Source of the DNA: an uncultured Eubacteriales bacterium
Lineage (GTDB): Bacteria; Bacillota; Clostridia; Oscillospirales; Oscillospiraceae
Assembly (NCBI GenBank): GCA_900549645.1
Contig: URPD01000009.1
Coordinates: 1-48,927 of the forward strand
Length of the DNA stretch: 48,927 nt
Reading direction: 5' to 3'
Program-made: the position numbers and the translations under genes
In this document: positions 42,174 through 48,927 of the stretch, one piece after another
Layout: every line of letters begins with the position of its first letter
Numbering within the stretch: position 1 is the stretch's first letter
Notes under the pieces: generated by a model
Told to the model about the DNA's origin: nothing
Databases searched by the model: none
What the model saw: the letters and a program-made list of their open reading frames with translations, nothing else

Positions 42174-43319
42174 ATGGCAAACAGAATCATGCTCAACCAG
42201 ACCTCTTATCACGGCGCAGGCGCTATCAAGGAGCTTCCCACCGAGGTCAAGTCCCGCGGCCTGAAAAGGGCGCTTATCTGCTGCGGCCCCACCCTTCTGC
42301 GTCACGGCGTTATTGCCCGCGTGACCGACGTTATGGACGCTGCCGGACTGAGCTATGAGATATACTCCGATATAAAGCCCAACCCCACCATCGAGAACGT
42401 GACCGACGGCGTCGCCGCGTTTAAGGCCGCAGGCGCGGATTACCTGATCGCCATCGGCGGCGGCTCCCCCATGGACACCTCCAAGGCCATCGGCATCATC
42501 ATCAACAACCCCGAATTCGCCGACGTGCGCTCCCTTGAGGGCGTAGCGGACACTAAGAAGCCCTGCGTGCCCATCATCGCCATCCCGACCACTGCCGGCA
42601 CCGCAGCCGAGGTCACCATCAACTACGTTATCACCGATGTTGAGAAGAAGCGCAAGTTCGTCTGCGTCGATCCTCACGACATGCCCATCGTTGCCATCGT
42701 CGACCCTGAGATGATGAGCTCGATGCCCGCCGGTCTGACCGCCTCCACCGGTATGGACGCGCTGACCCACGCCATCGAGGGCTACACCACCAAGGCCGCT
42801 TGGGAAATGACCGATATGTTCCATCTCGAAGCCATCAAGCTCATCTCCACCTACCTGCGCGGCGCCGTCAAGGGCACGAAGGAAGGCCGCGAGGGCATGG
42901 CACTCGGCCAGTATATCGCCGGTATGGGCTTCTCGAACGTCGGCCTCGGCATCGCCCACTCCATGGCACACACCCTCGGCGCTGTTTACGACACTCCGCA
43001 CGGCGTCGCCTGCGCGATGATGCTGCCGATCGTCATGGAATACAACGCCGACTGCACCGGCGAGAAGTACCGCGAGATCGCGCGCGCAATGGGCGTTGAG
43101 GGCGTTGATTCGATGACACAGGCCGAGTACCGCAAGGCCGCCATCGACGCCGTCAAGAAGCTCTCGAAGGATGTCGGCATCCCTGAGAAGCTGGAAGCGC
43201 TGAGGGAAGAAGATCTGCCCTTCCTCGCGGAGAGCGCATACGCCGATGCCTGCCGCCCCGGCAACCCCAAGGACACGAACCCCGCGGAACTGACCGAGCT
43301 GTTCAGAAAGCTGATGTAA
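42174..43319 (+). CDS. fucO: Iron-containing alcohol dehydrogenase, FucO-type (lactaldehyde reductase)
   Basis: A 381-residue group III alcohol dehydrogenase close to E. coli FucO, which reduces L-lactaldehyde to L-1,2-propanediol with NADH. Metal ligands are Asp195, His199, His262 and His276, one number below E. coli FucO. The nucleotide-binding GGGSPMDTSKAIGI is at about 96-109, and the segment IPTTAGTAAEVTINYVITD matches FucO. In fermenting bacteria it also reduces other aldehydes. It has its own promoter and no neighbour for fucose breakdown; the fucose-isomerase-like gene lies about 38 kb away. Confidence 0.9.
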   Translation: MANRIMLNQTSYHGAGAIKELPTEVKSRGLKRALICCGPTLLRHGVIARVTDVMDAAGLSYEIYSDIKPNPTIENVTDGVAAFKAAGADYLIAIGGGSPMDTSKAIGIIINNPEFADVRSLEGVADTKKPCVPIIAIPTTAGTAAEVTINYVITDVEKKRKFVCVDPHDMPIVAIVDPEMMSSMPAGLTASTGMDALTHAIEGYTTKAAWEMTDMFHLEAIKLISTYLRGAVKGTKEGREGMALGQYIAGMGFSNVGLGIAHSMAHTLGAVYDTPHGVACAMMLPIVMEYNADCTGEKYREIARAMGVEGVDSMTQAEYRKAAIDAVKKLSKDVGIPEKLEALREEDLPFLAESAYADACRPGNPKDTNPAELTELFRKLM

Positions 43320-43336
43320 GCACTGAATCAAATATG

Positions 43337-43368
43337 AAAACACGCAGAGCTTTTGCTCTGCGTGTTTT
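43337..43368 (+). terminator. Terminator after fucO (left arm of the palindromic element)
   Basis: Perfect 14-bp stem AAAACACGCAGAGC / GCTCTGCGTGTTTT with loop TTTT. The same hairpin occurs inverted at 43582-43613. Confidence 0.8.
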
Positions 43369-43581
43369 CAGCTTGTCAAAAAAGTCCTGTGAGGACTTTT
43401 TTTGACAAGCTTCATCCGCCGAGCATTTTGATATTATCAAAATGCTGCTTTGCTCCAAAAGTCGTTGATGTATCAAGACTTTTGGACGGCGGTTTATTGT
43501 ATTTGAGGCGGGCCTTGCCCCCTCAAGCTCCCCCGCTGCTCTCTTATCCGCGCCCTGCTGCACATGTTCTTTGACAGACTG

Positions 43582-43613
43582 AAAACACGCAGAGCAAAAG
43601 CTCTGCGTGTTTT
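43582..43613 (-). terminator. Terminator of the DUF975-type gene (right arm of the palindromic element)
   Basis: Perfect 14-bp stem (43582-43595 with 43600-43613), loop AAAA. It is the inverted copy of the fucO terminator and lies just past the stop of the minus-strand gene at 43632. Confidence 0.8.
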
Positions 43614-43631
43614 TTAATACGAAACTGTTTT

Positions 43632-44471
43632 TCACTCCGCCGCACTTGGCTCGATGTGCGCATTCTTCGCGTCGTACTCCTTGACCACGGCCTCATAGAA
43701 CCCGGCGCATGCCGCGTCGTAGTACGGGTAAACGTAGAATATGCCGAGGATGCCGTAGGTAAAGCTGTTGAGCAGATGCCAGCCGATGAAGCTCAGGCGC
43801 AGGCAGAAATACTTCCACCGATAGCCCTGCATTACGGCGCGCGAATAGCTCATGGCCTCTTTCGCGGAAAGCTGCGGCTTGTTTATCAGGATAAACGGCA
43901 CCATCAAATATGAATACAGCCGCGTCAGGCCGTACACCGGTATGAGCAGCCACAGGAACGTGATGACCCCATGATACAGTCTCCCCGTCATAATGCGCTT
44001 ATAGTCCGAGAAGCCGCAGAAGGCGTACTCCGCGTGCAGCGCCTGTCCGCGCCACAGCGTCAGCGCCGCGGCGCTTTCGCCGCAGTCGAGCACGTTTGCG
44101 AAAAACACCTTGTACAGCAGGAGTATGAACATCACTTCGAGGTACAGCGTCAGGAATGGCAGCAGGTACTGCGACGGGTCGAAGCTGTGCCCGCGGAAAG
44201 TGAGCACCAACGGCTCCGCGGTAAAAAATACGCTCATAAGCACAACGAAATACATTATGCCCACAACCGCGCCCGCAGCCAGAGTCTGTGTCCCGATAAG
44301 AGTAAGATATGTACAGTTTGAGGCATAGTGCTGGTCGTGCAGGCGTTTGCGCGCCGTCTCACATATCTGTCTGCGCGCGGGGAAGCCGGCCGTCGGCATA
44401 ACGGGTGCAGGCGCACCGCAGCTTGCGCAGAACGCGCCGTCGTTTTCATGTCCGCAATAGCATGTCCACAT
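43632..44471 (-). CDS. DUF975-like membrane protein with N-terminal zinc ribbon
   Basis: A 279-residue protein. The first 20 residues form a zinc ribbon (CYCGHENDGAFCASCG), followed by a linker. The rest is hydrophobic with about five to six helices; long segments at about 58-82, 106-128, 166-190 and 225-255 are clear. The pattern YSYLMVPFILINKPQLSAKEAMSYSRAVMQGYRWKYF resembles DUF975-type integral membrane proteins. It lies 18 bases downstream of the AAA ATPase gene on the same strand and is probably co-transcribed. Function unknown; a regulatory or chaperone-linked membrane role is possible. Confidence 0.75.
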   Translation of the reverse strand: MWTCYCGHENDGAFCASCGAPAPVMPTAGFPARRQICETARKRLHDQHYASNCTYLTLIGTQTLAAGAVVGIMYFVVLMSVFFTAEPLVLTFRGHSFDPSQYLLPFLTLYLEVMFILLLYKVFFANVLDCGESAAALTLWRGQALHAEYAFCGFSDYKRIMTGRLYHGVITFLWLLIPVYGLTRLYSYLMVPFILINKPQLSAKEAMSYSRAVMQGYRWKYFCLRLSFIGWHLLNSFTYGILGIFYVYPYYDAACAGFYEAVVKEYDAKNAHIEPSAAE

Positions 44472-44489
44472 ACTTGTTTTTCCTTTCCT

Positions 44490-45911
44490 CTATTCCTCTT
44501 CGTTCTCCAGATCCGCCGGGAGGATGGTCATAAGATCGTCCCTCGTCGGCGCTTCCATCGCGGCAACGCGGTTTGACTGCCGGACGACCATGTCCTCGAA
44601 GCAGTTGCGCACGTCGCGCCCATTGCCGAAGTTATCGTCGCGCTCGGCATACAGCTCGTCAAAAAGCTTGAGTGCGGCCGACTCGGCGTCGGCACTGAGC
44701 GTGTAGCCGTTTTTCCTGCACTGGCCGCGGAAAATTGCCATGAGCTGTTCGCCGGTGTAGTCCGGGAAGTAGAAATACTTGTTGAAGCGGGACTCCAAGC
44801 CGGGATTGGAGTTAATAAACTTCGTCATCGGCTCGCTGTAACCCGCGACGATGACGATGAGATCGTCCCGGTGATCCTCCATGGCCTTGAGGATCGTTTC
44901 GATAGCCTCGCGGCCAAAATCATTCTCGCCGCCGGATGCGAGCGAATACGCCTCATCGATAAACAGCACCCCGCCGAGGGCGGATTTTATGACCTCCTGC
45001 GTTTTCAGGGCGGTCTGGCCGACGTAACCGGCCACAAGCCCCGAACGGTCGACCTCGATAAGCTGTCCCTTACTCAGCACGCCGATGGCCGCGTACAGCC
45101 CGCCCACGAGCCGCGCGACCGTAGTCTTGCCGGTGCCCGGATTGCCGAGGAACACCATGTGCAGGCTCATCGGCGGCACAGGCAGGTCGTTCTCCTGACG
45201 GAGCTTACGCACCTTCATAAGGTTTATAAGGCTCTTCACGTCCTTCTTCACCTCTTCCAGCCCGACCAGCGCGTCAAGCTGTGCAAGCAGCTCTTCAAGG
45301 CTCGGCTTCTCCTCCTCAGACTGCGCGGGCTTGGGCGCCGCCGTCTCCCCGCCGGAGGTCTGCCGTGCGGCCGGGTGCTTCTCCGTGAAGCCCGGCTCCA
45401 TGTTCGTGACGAAGTCCAGCGGATTAAGCGTCTCCTTCGACTTTTTCACGCCGGAGGTGTCGCATATCGCGGCCAGTTTGTCGCCGCACTCGGTGATATA
45501 CTCGGCCTCGGCGTAGCTCACGTCGTCGTCCGCGGCGGCGAGGTAGAGCAGAATGTTGGTGAGCATACGGATAAATGTGCGCGAAGCCTCGGTGCCGCGC
45601 TTCGCGTCGCGCTCGGCAAGATCCCAGAAAAACACCGGCGGCATGAACATGTCGCTTTCGCAGACGGAGCTGGTCAGATTCCACAGCAGCCAGTGCGGCT
45701 CTGGACGGTTCTTGGAGTATATCTGGTTGGCCATATCGACGTGATGCTGGCCTATGCTGCCCGCCTTGCTCCACAGCTCCAGCGCACAGCGGGTCACGAA
45801 CTTGTCCAGCTCGTCCGAGAGCGCAAAGCTGCCGACGCGGTAAAAGGCGTCGGTGTTGGCGATGTATATTTTATGAAACTCCTCCGGGGAGCGGTTCCAT
45901 GTCGTTGGCAT
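44490..45911 (-). CDS. AAA ATPase of the CbbX/SpoVK type with TerB-like N-terminal region
   Basis: A protein of about 473 residues. The N-terminal 180 residues hold a helical region with LLYLAAADDDVSYAEAEYITECG, similar to the TerB acidic-residue pattern, then a linker. The AAA domain begins near 215 (LDALVGLEEVKKDVKSLINL). Walker A is GNPGTGKTT, Walker B GGVLFIDEAYSL, and the arginine-finger region is NPGLESRFNKYFYFPDY. Such ATPases remodel protein complexes. The start at 45911 is preferred because AGGAG is 9 bases upstream; an ATG at 45920 directly follows the site. Its downstream neighbour is the DUF975-type gene. Confidence 0.88.
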   Translation of the reverse strand: MPTTWNRSPEEFHKIYIANTDAFYRVGSFALSDELDKFVTRCALELWSKAGSIGQHHVDMANQIYSKNRPEPHWLLWNLTSSVCESDMFMPPVFFWDLAERDAKRGTEASRTFIRMLTNILLYLAAADDDVSYAEAEYITECGDKLAAICDTSGVKKSKETLNPLDFVTNMEPGFTEKHPAARQTSGGETAAPKPAQSEEEKPSLEELLAQLDALVGLEEVKKDVKSLINLMKVRKLRQENDLPVPPMSLHMVFLGNPGTGKTTVARLVGGLYAAIGVLSKGQLIEVDRSGLVAGYVGQTALKTQEVIKSALGGVLFIDEAYSLASGGENDFGREAIETILKAMEDHRDDLIVIVAGYSEPMTKFINSNPGLESRFNKYFYFPDYTGEQLMAIFRGQCRKNGYTLSADAESAALKLFDELYAERDDNFGNGRDVRNCFEDMVVRQSNRVAAMEAPTRDDLMTILPADLENEEE

Positions 45912-46004
45912 ATGTCGCATCTCCTGTTTATGTTATATTTGGATTCATTATATACCCCCGAACCGCTCTTGGCAACGAGCAATTCGGGGGATCAGTCCAT
46001 ATAA

Positions 46005-46181
46005 TCACTTATGCGGCGGGCAAAAGCGCACCGCGCGGCTCTGCGGCTTTTTGCCGGGCATCAGCTCGGCGGCACCGCCGGAACGCATGGGCGGCTTTGC
46101 AGCCTCAGGCCGCGCCGCGGTCACGCGCTTCCACACCTCGTCAAAGCCCTCAAGGCTCTTCATTATCTCGTTATTGTCCAT
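46005..46181 (-). CDS. Small hypothetical protein
   Basis: A 58-residue protein starting MDNNEIMKSLEGFDEVWKRVTAA, with an acidic/basic helix, then a proline-rich tail (RPEAAKPPMRSG, PGKKPQSRAVRFCPPHK). GGTGAT is 5 bases upstream of 46181; the frame continues upstream to 46286 without a site. It lies upstream of the AAA ATPase gene on the same strand with a gap of 93 bases. It resembles short proteins of Clostridia with a FDEVWKRV motif, which is recalled and not checked. Function unknown. Confidence 0.5.
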   Translation of the reverse strand: MDNNEIMKSLEGFDEVWKRVTAARPEAAKPPMRSGGAAELMPGKKPQSRAVRFCPPHK

Positions 46182-46341
46182 GTGCATCACCCATCCGGGC
46201 TTATTATATGCCGCCGCCCGCTGAAAGGTGTTGCCGCGGCCGCGCGGGACGGTTATAATGCTGCATGGCACCTGACAGCACTGCAAATCAGGAAATCGCG
46301 TTTCAACTGCGGTATAATAGATTCACAGAGGGAGGGAGAGC

Positions 46342-47229
46342 ATGGACTGGATAACAGGGATTCAGCGCGCCGTCGATTATACTGAGGAGAATATGACCGG
46401 CGAGATCGACTACGAGGAGGCCGCACGCCGCGCGTTGTCGTCAAGCTTTCATTTTCAGCGCGTGTTCGGCATTCTGTTAGGGTACAGCTTCGGCGATTAC
46501 ATCCGTATGCGGCGGCTGTCGCTCGCCGGTCAGGAGCTTTTTCTCAAGCACAGCCGCGTTATCGACACGGCGCTCAAGTACGGCTACGACACGCCGGAGA
46601 GCTTTTCCCGCGCCTTCACACGCTTCCACGGCATATCCCCGTCGGCGGCGCGTCAGGGCGGTCATGTGCGCAGCTTTTCCCGCATCTCTGTGAAGCTTAC
46701 CATTACAGGAGGAAACATGATGGATTACAGAATTGAAAAGATGGGCGCGATAAAAGTCGCGTGCCGCAGGATAAGCGTCACGAAGCCCGCCGAGAATGAG
46801 GTTGCCTACGAGCCGATATCTGCGTTCTGGCGCGAATGCGGAGCCGACGGAACTATTCCGCGTCTCTGCTCGCTCATGGCACAGCCGAACCCATTCGACG
46901 GAATACTCGGCATCTGCTTCACCGAATTTCTCGACGGCAGCAGCTTCCCCTACGGCATTGCCGCGGCCTGCCGCGACGCTGTGACCGGCGGCGACGGCAT
47001 AGATGTGGTTGAGCTGCCCGCGCACACATACGCGGTCTTCAAGGCACGCGGCCCGATGCCTGAGGCGTTCCGGAAGACGTATATGGAGATAAACACGGAC
47101 TTCTTCACGACCAGCGATTACGAATACGCAAACGGCGTGGAGCTTGAGGTCTACCCCTCCGCGAACGTGAAGGATCCAGACTATCAATGTGAGATATGGA
47201 TCGCCGTCGAGCCGAAGAAGAAAGCCTGA
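46342..47229 (+). CDS. AraC-family regulator with GyrI-like effector-binding domain
   Basis: A 295-residue regulator. The N-terminal 110 residues are an AraC-type double HTH (AARRALSSSFHFQRVFGILLG, VIDTALKYGYDTPESFSRAFTRFHGISPSAAR). Residues 126-295 form a GyrI-like (AraC_E_bind) domain, MDYRIEKMGAIKVACRRI to the end. This is the layout of drug-sensing regulators such as Rob/BmrR relatives. GAGGGAG precedes the ATG. A perfect AGGAGG at 46707-46712 stands just before the in-frame ATG at 46717, where the GyrI-like domain begins, so an independent short product is possible. Confidence 0.88.
   Translation: MDWITGIQRAVDYTEENMTGEIDYEEAARRALSSSFHFQRVFGILLGYSFGDYIRMRRLSLAGQELFLKHSRVIDTALKYGYDTPESFSRAFTRFHGISPSAARQGGHVRSFSRISVKLTITGGNMMDYRIEKMGAIKVACRRISVTKPAENEVAYEPISAFWRECGADGTIPRLCSLMAQPNPFDGILGICFTEFLDGSSFPYGIAAACRDAVTGGDGIDVVELPAHTYAVFKARGPMPEAFRKTYMEINTDFFTTSDYEYANGVELEVYPSANVKDPDYQCEIWIAVEPKKKA
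46717..47229 (+). CDS. Possible internal product: GyrI-like domain alone
   Basis: In frame with the AraC-GyrI gene. AGGAGG at 46707-46712 lies 4 bases before ATG 46717 and 7 bases before a second ATG at 46720. The product would be about 170 residues and would contain only the effector domain. This is an inference from the ribosome binding site, and the GGN codons in that place may simply be conserved protein sequence. Confidence 0.35.
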   Translation: MMDYRIEKMGAIKVACRRISVTKPAENEVAYEPISAFWRECGADGTIPRLCSLMAQPNPFDGILGICFTEFLDGSSFPYGIAAACRDAVTGGDGIDVVELPAHTYAVFKARGPMPEAFRKTYMEINTDFFTTSDYEYANGVELEVYPSANVKDPDYQCEIWIAVEPKKKA

Positions 47230-47242
47230 CCGCAGAATCCTA

Positions 47243-47271
47243 TTGCGGCTCAGCGCCGCGCGGTGTATAAT
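47243..47271 (+). promoter_or_regulatory. Promoter of yjdF
   Basis: TTGCGG (47243-47248) and TATAAT (47266-47271), spacer 17 bases. Confidence 0.55.
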
Positions 47272-47277
47272 TATGGT

Positions 47278-47370
47278 AGGGGATAAAAACACGTCCCGGT
47301 AGGTAGTCCGGGAGCGCCGTCAGGCGTCAGTAACCTGCCTCCTTTGGTTGTCCGTTCCCCGTACACAGCA
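47278..47370 (+). ncRNA. Structured leader of yjdF, candidate yjdF-type riboswitch
   Basis: The leader between the promoter and the GTG start is about 110 bases and strongly structured. Outer pairing of GGGGA (near 47279) and TCCCC (near 47356) is possible, with inner hairpins CCCGG-TAGGTAGT-CCGGG and CGCC-GTCA-GGCG, and a small AACC...GGTT stem. The yjdF motif RNA, reported to bind aza-aromatic compounds, occurs upstream of this gene family. A covariance search was not possible here. Confidence 0.7.
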
Positions 47371-47387
47371 ATAAGGAGGAACGAACA

Positions 47388-47807
47388 GTGTCCACGACAA
47401 AAGCAAGCCTGACTGTCACCTTTGAAGCGCCGTTCTGGATCGGCCTATACGAGCGAGAATCAGACGGCGCATATGAGGTGTGCAAGATCACCTTCGGCGC
47501 GGAGCCAAAGGATTATGAGGTTCACGAGTTTCTGTTGAGAAACTGGCACGGCCTCAGCTTCAGTCCAAAGCTCCAAGGCGGCACGCTTTCCGAGCGGCGA
47601 CTGAATCCGAAGCGGCTGCAAAGTGAAATCAAACGTCAGCTTGAACCGCGCGGTATCGGCACAAAGGCGCAGGAGGCGCTCAAGCTTCAGCATGAGCAGA
47701 ACAAGAAACTGCGTCAGAGCATAAGCCGCGAGGCAAGAAAAGCCGAGAAAGACCGGCGCTTTCTGCAAAAACAGGAGCAGCGCCGGGAAAAGCACAAAGG
47801 ACATTGA
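47388..47807 (+). CDS. yjdF: YjdF family protein (DUF2992)
   Basis: A 139-residue protein of the YjdF family of unknown function. The N-terminal part is TKASLTVTFEAPFWIGLYER and YEVCKITFGAEPKDYEVHEFLLRN, typical of YjdF, and the C-terminal third is a basic helical stretch (QSISREARKAEKDRRFLQKQEQRREK). The start codon is GTG with AAGGAGG 8 bases before it. A structured leader and promoter precede the gene and a terminator follows, so it is a single-gene unit. Confidence 0.85.
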   Translation: MSTTKASLTVTFEAPFWIGLYERESDGAYEVCKITFGAEPKDYEVHEFLLRNWHGLSFSPKLQGGTLSERRLNPKRLQSEIKRQLEPRGIGTKAQEALKLQHEQNKKLRQSISREARKAEKDRRFLQKQEQRREKHKGH

Positions 47808-47845
47808 AAAACAAGGCGGATCGTCGATCCGCCTTGTTTTTATAT
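47807..47845 (+). terminator. Terminator after yjdF
   Basis: Perfect 16-bp stem (47807-47822 with 47826-47841), loop GTC, A-rich left arm and T-rich right arm. It overlaps the 3' end of the ferredoxin-type gene and may stop both transcripts. Confidence 0.85.
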
Positions 47846-48481
47846 AGTTTCCTTATTCAAAATCTGGCCGGAGTTTGAGATAGTATAGACCTCGCATGGA
47901 ATAGCCTTTCCGCTTCGCTCCATTGCCGCCTGAACCATACGCACAAGGCCGCCGCAGCACGGCACCTGCATACGGGTCACAACGATGCTCTTGATGTTGT
48001 TGAGCATAAATATCTGCTGGAGCTTCTCGCTGTAATCAGTGGCGTCGAGCTTCGGACATGCGATAATAACGGTGCGTCCTGCGATGAAGCGCTCATGGAA
48101 GCCCGCGAAAGCATAGGCCGTGCAGTCTGCAGCTATCAGAATATCCGCGCCGCGGAAAACAGGCGACACCGGCGGCAACAGCTTCAGCTGAACCGGCCAA
48201 TTGCCGAGCTGGCTTTCTCTCGCCTCAGCTTCGGTGGCCGCGATGCGCGCTTTGTTCTCCTTCACGGCAGACTCATCATATTCCGCCGCTTCGCGCTCTA
48301 CAAAGCTTATCGCGCCCGCAGGACACACCGGCAGGCAATTGCCAAGCCCGTCGCAGTAATCGTCTCGGATAAGCTTTGCCTTTCCGCTGATAATTGTAAT
48401 CGCGCTTTCGTGACACGCCGCGGCGCATTTGCCGCAGCCGATACACTTTTCTTCATCTATGTTTATTATCTGGCGGATCAT
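47840..48481 (-). CDS. 4Fe-4S dicluster protein with extra C-terminal domain
   Basis: A 213-residue protein. The ferredoxin domain has CIGCGKCAAACHESAI and CDGLGNCLPVCPAGAI; the usual third Cys spacing of the second cluster is altered (C-x2-L-x-N-C rather than CxxCxxC), so that cluster may be incomplete or different. The C-terminal part (about 95-213) has ILIAADCTAYAF, TVIIACPKLD and VPCCGGLVRM, which suggests a redox or metal-binding role. ATG at 48481 is preferred because GGAGG is 7 bases upstream, compared with 1 base for the ATG at 48487. Electron carrier role is inferred. Confidence 0.8.
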   Translation of the reverse strand: MIRQIINIDEEKCIGCGKCAAACHESAITIISGKAKLIRDDYCDGLGNCLPVCPAGAISFVEREAAEYDESAVKENKARIAATEAEARESQLGNWPVQLKLLPPVSPVFRGADILIAADCTAYAFAGFHERFIAGRTVIIACPKLDATDYSEKLQQIFMLNNIKSIVVTRMQVPCCGGLVRMVQAAMERSGKAIPCEVYTISNSGQILNKETI

Positions 48482-48550
48482 AAACATACCTCCCTACATA
48501 TCTACTTGAATTATATATAAAAGCACAAGAGAATTCAAACATAAAAAATC

Positions 48551-48574
48551 AGAGCCGCTTAAATAAGCGGCTCT
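48551..48574 (-). terminator. rRNA operon terminator
   Basis: Stem AGAGCCGCTTA/TAAGCGGCTCT (48551-48561 with 48564-48574), then ATTTTTTATG on the minus strand, directly after the 5S gene. Confidence 0.85.
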
Positions 48575-48576
48575 AT

Positions 48577-48693
<117 letters not shown>

Positions 48694-48762
48694 ATATTCA
48701 GGAACTGTACCCTGAAAACTAAACAGAGGAGAGGTAAAGCAAGGGGTTTGCCTGCAAAATAT

Positions 48763-48927
48763 AGGTCAAGCCCTCGGGTTATTAGTACCAGTAGGCTGAA
48801 CACATTACTGCGCTTACACCGCTGGCCTATCAACGAAGTAGTCTTCTTCGACCCTTACTCCATAATGGATGGGAGATCTTATCTTAGGGGGAGTTTCACG
48901 CTTAGATGCCTTCAGCGTTTATCTCGT
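48763..48927 (-). rRNA. 23S ribosomal RNA, 3' end (partial)
   Basis: The complement reads GAAGGCATCTAAGCG, then GATAGGCCAGCGGTGTAAG and finally TACTAATAACCCGAGGGCTTGACC, the conserved 3' end of bacterial 23S rRNA. The gene continues beyond the right edge of the window, with its 5' part at higher coordinates. No tRNA gene lies between 23S and 5S. Confidence 0.95.

Larger units (their letters stand above)
43337..43613. repeat. MITE-like palindromic element with internal hairpins
   Basis: About 277 bases between two converging genes. The ends are inverted copies of roughly 44 bases: each contains the AAAACACGCAGAGC hairpin and then TTTCAG(CT/TC)TGTCAAA. Inside are further hairpins: 43371-43410 (18-19-bp arms GCTTGTCAAAAAAGTCCT), 43422-43446, 43454-43486 and 43502-43527. 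No real gene is seen inside. The structure suits a miniature inverted-repeat element or a long structured RNA; no target duplication could be confirmed. Confidence 0.7.

Noticed and set aside
43303..43635. Minus-strand open frame of 110 codons and plus-strand frame of 73 codons across the palindromic element
   Set aside because: They arise from the hairpin repeats, start without ribosome sites and contain only repeat-derived sequence.
48694..48762. tRNA between 23S and 5S
   Set aside because: The spacer is about 70 bases and shows no cloverleaf or TPsiC sequence.

Overview
The window reads as a chromosomal segment of a strictly anaerobic, gut- or rumen-type Clostridia bacterium (Bacillota, probably Oscillospirales). 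This is an inference from moderately high GC, AGGAGG-type ribosome binding sites, many TTGACA/TATAAT promoters, ferredoxin-rich proteins, an EFR1-type flavodoxin-ferredoxin, a CD1247-type protein behind efp, and the KdpDE, YjdF and PutP homologues. No phage, integrase, transposase, CRISPR array or tRNA gene was seen. The content is mostly core and transport functions with a few odd or decaying loci.

Layout. 1-3.0 kb: guaA (minus) diverges from a CofE-like glutamate ligase (plus). 3.0-5.9 kb: a carbohydrate locus in apparent decay, with an AraC regulator divergent from a fucose-isomerase-like gene whose start is frame-disrupted and a gutted class V aminotransferase. 5.9-14 kb: a complete oligopeptide ABC transporter operon (minus, lipoprotein-B-C-D-F plus a small membrane protein); its C permease carries an unusual extracytoplasmic insertion of about 370 residues. 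14-19 kb: a membrane protein, an EFR1 protein, a GntR regulator, PutP and a LysR regulator. 19-22 kb: a lipoprotein serpin and a membrane-anchored surface protein. 22-27 kb: thiN-mnmG-mnmA and a MATE exporter. 27-29 kb: amt behind a leader terminator, a Cys-rich protein and a small HTH regulator. 29-34 kb: minus-strand genes comEA-like, response regulator, histidine kinase, M24 peptidase, then efp and a CD1247-type protein. 34-40.4 kb: a DD-carboxypeptidase, a KdpD-like kinase without its usual N-terminus, KdpE, a CPA2 antiporter with RCK C-domains and a PH-domain membrane protein. 40.4-43.3 kb: an inositol monophosphatase family gene, birA and fucO. 43.3-48.5 kb: a MITE-like palindromic element, a zinc-ribbon membrane protein, a TerB-like/AAA ATPase, an AraC-GyrI regulator, yjdF with a structured leader and a ferredoxin-type protein. 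The right edge holds the end of an rRNA operon on the minus strand (23S 3' end, 5S, terminator).

How the parts fit. Peptide uptake, proline uptake and ammonium uptake point to amino-acid-based nitrogen nutrition. KdpDE next to the CPA2 antiporter suggests potassium or osmotic control. Direct repeats of TTAACG spaced exactly 11 bp lie upstream of the PH-domain gene, and a two-copy version lies upstream of kdpD. Both precede extended -10 promoters with poor -35 boxes, which suggests an OmpR-family response regulator acts there. The most unusual items are these repeats, the OppC insertion, the palindromic element at 43.3-43.6 kb and the terminator in the amt leader.
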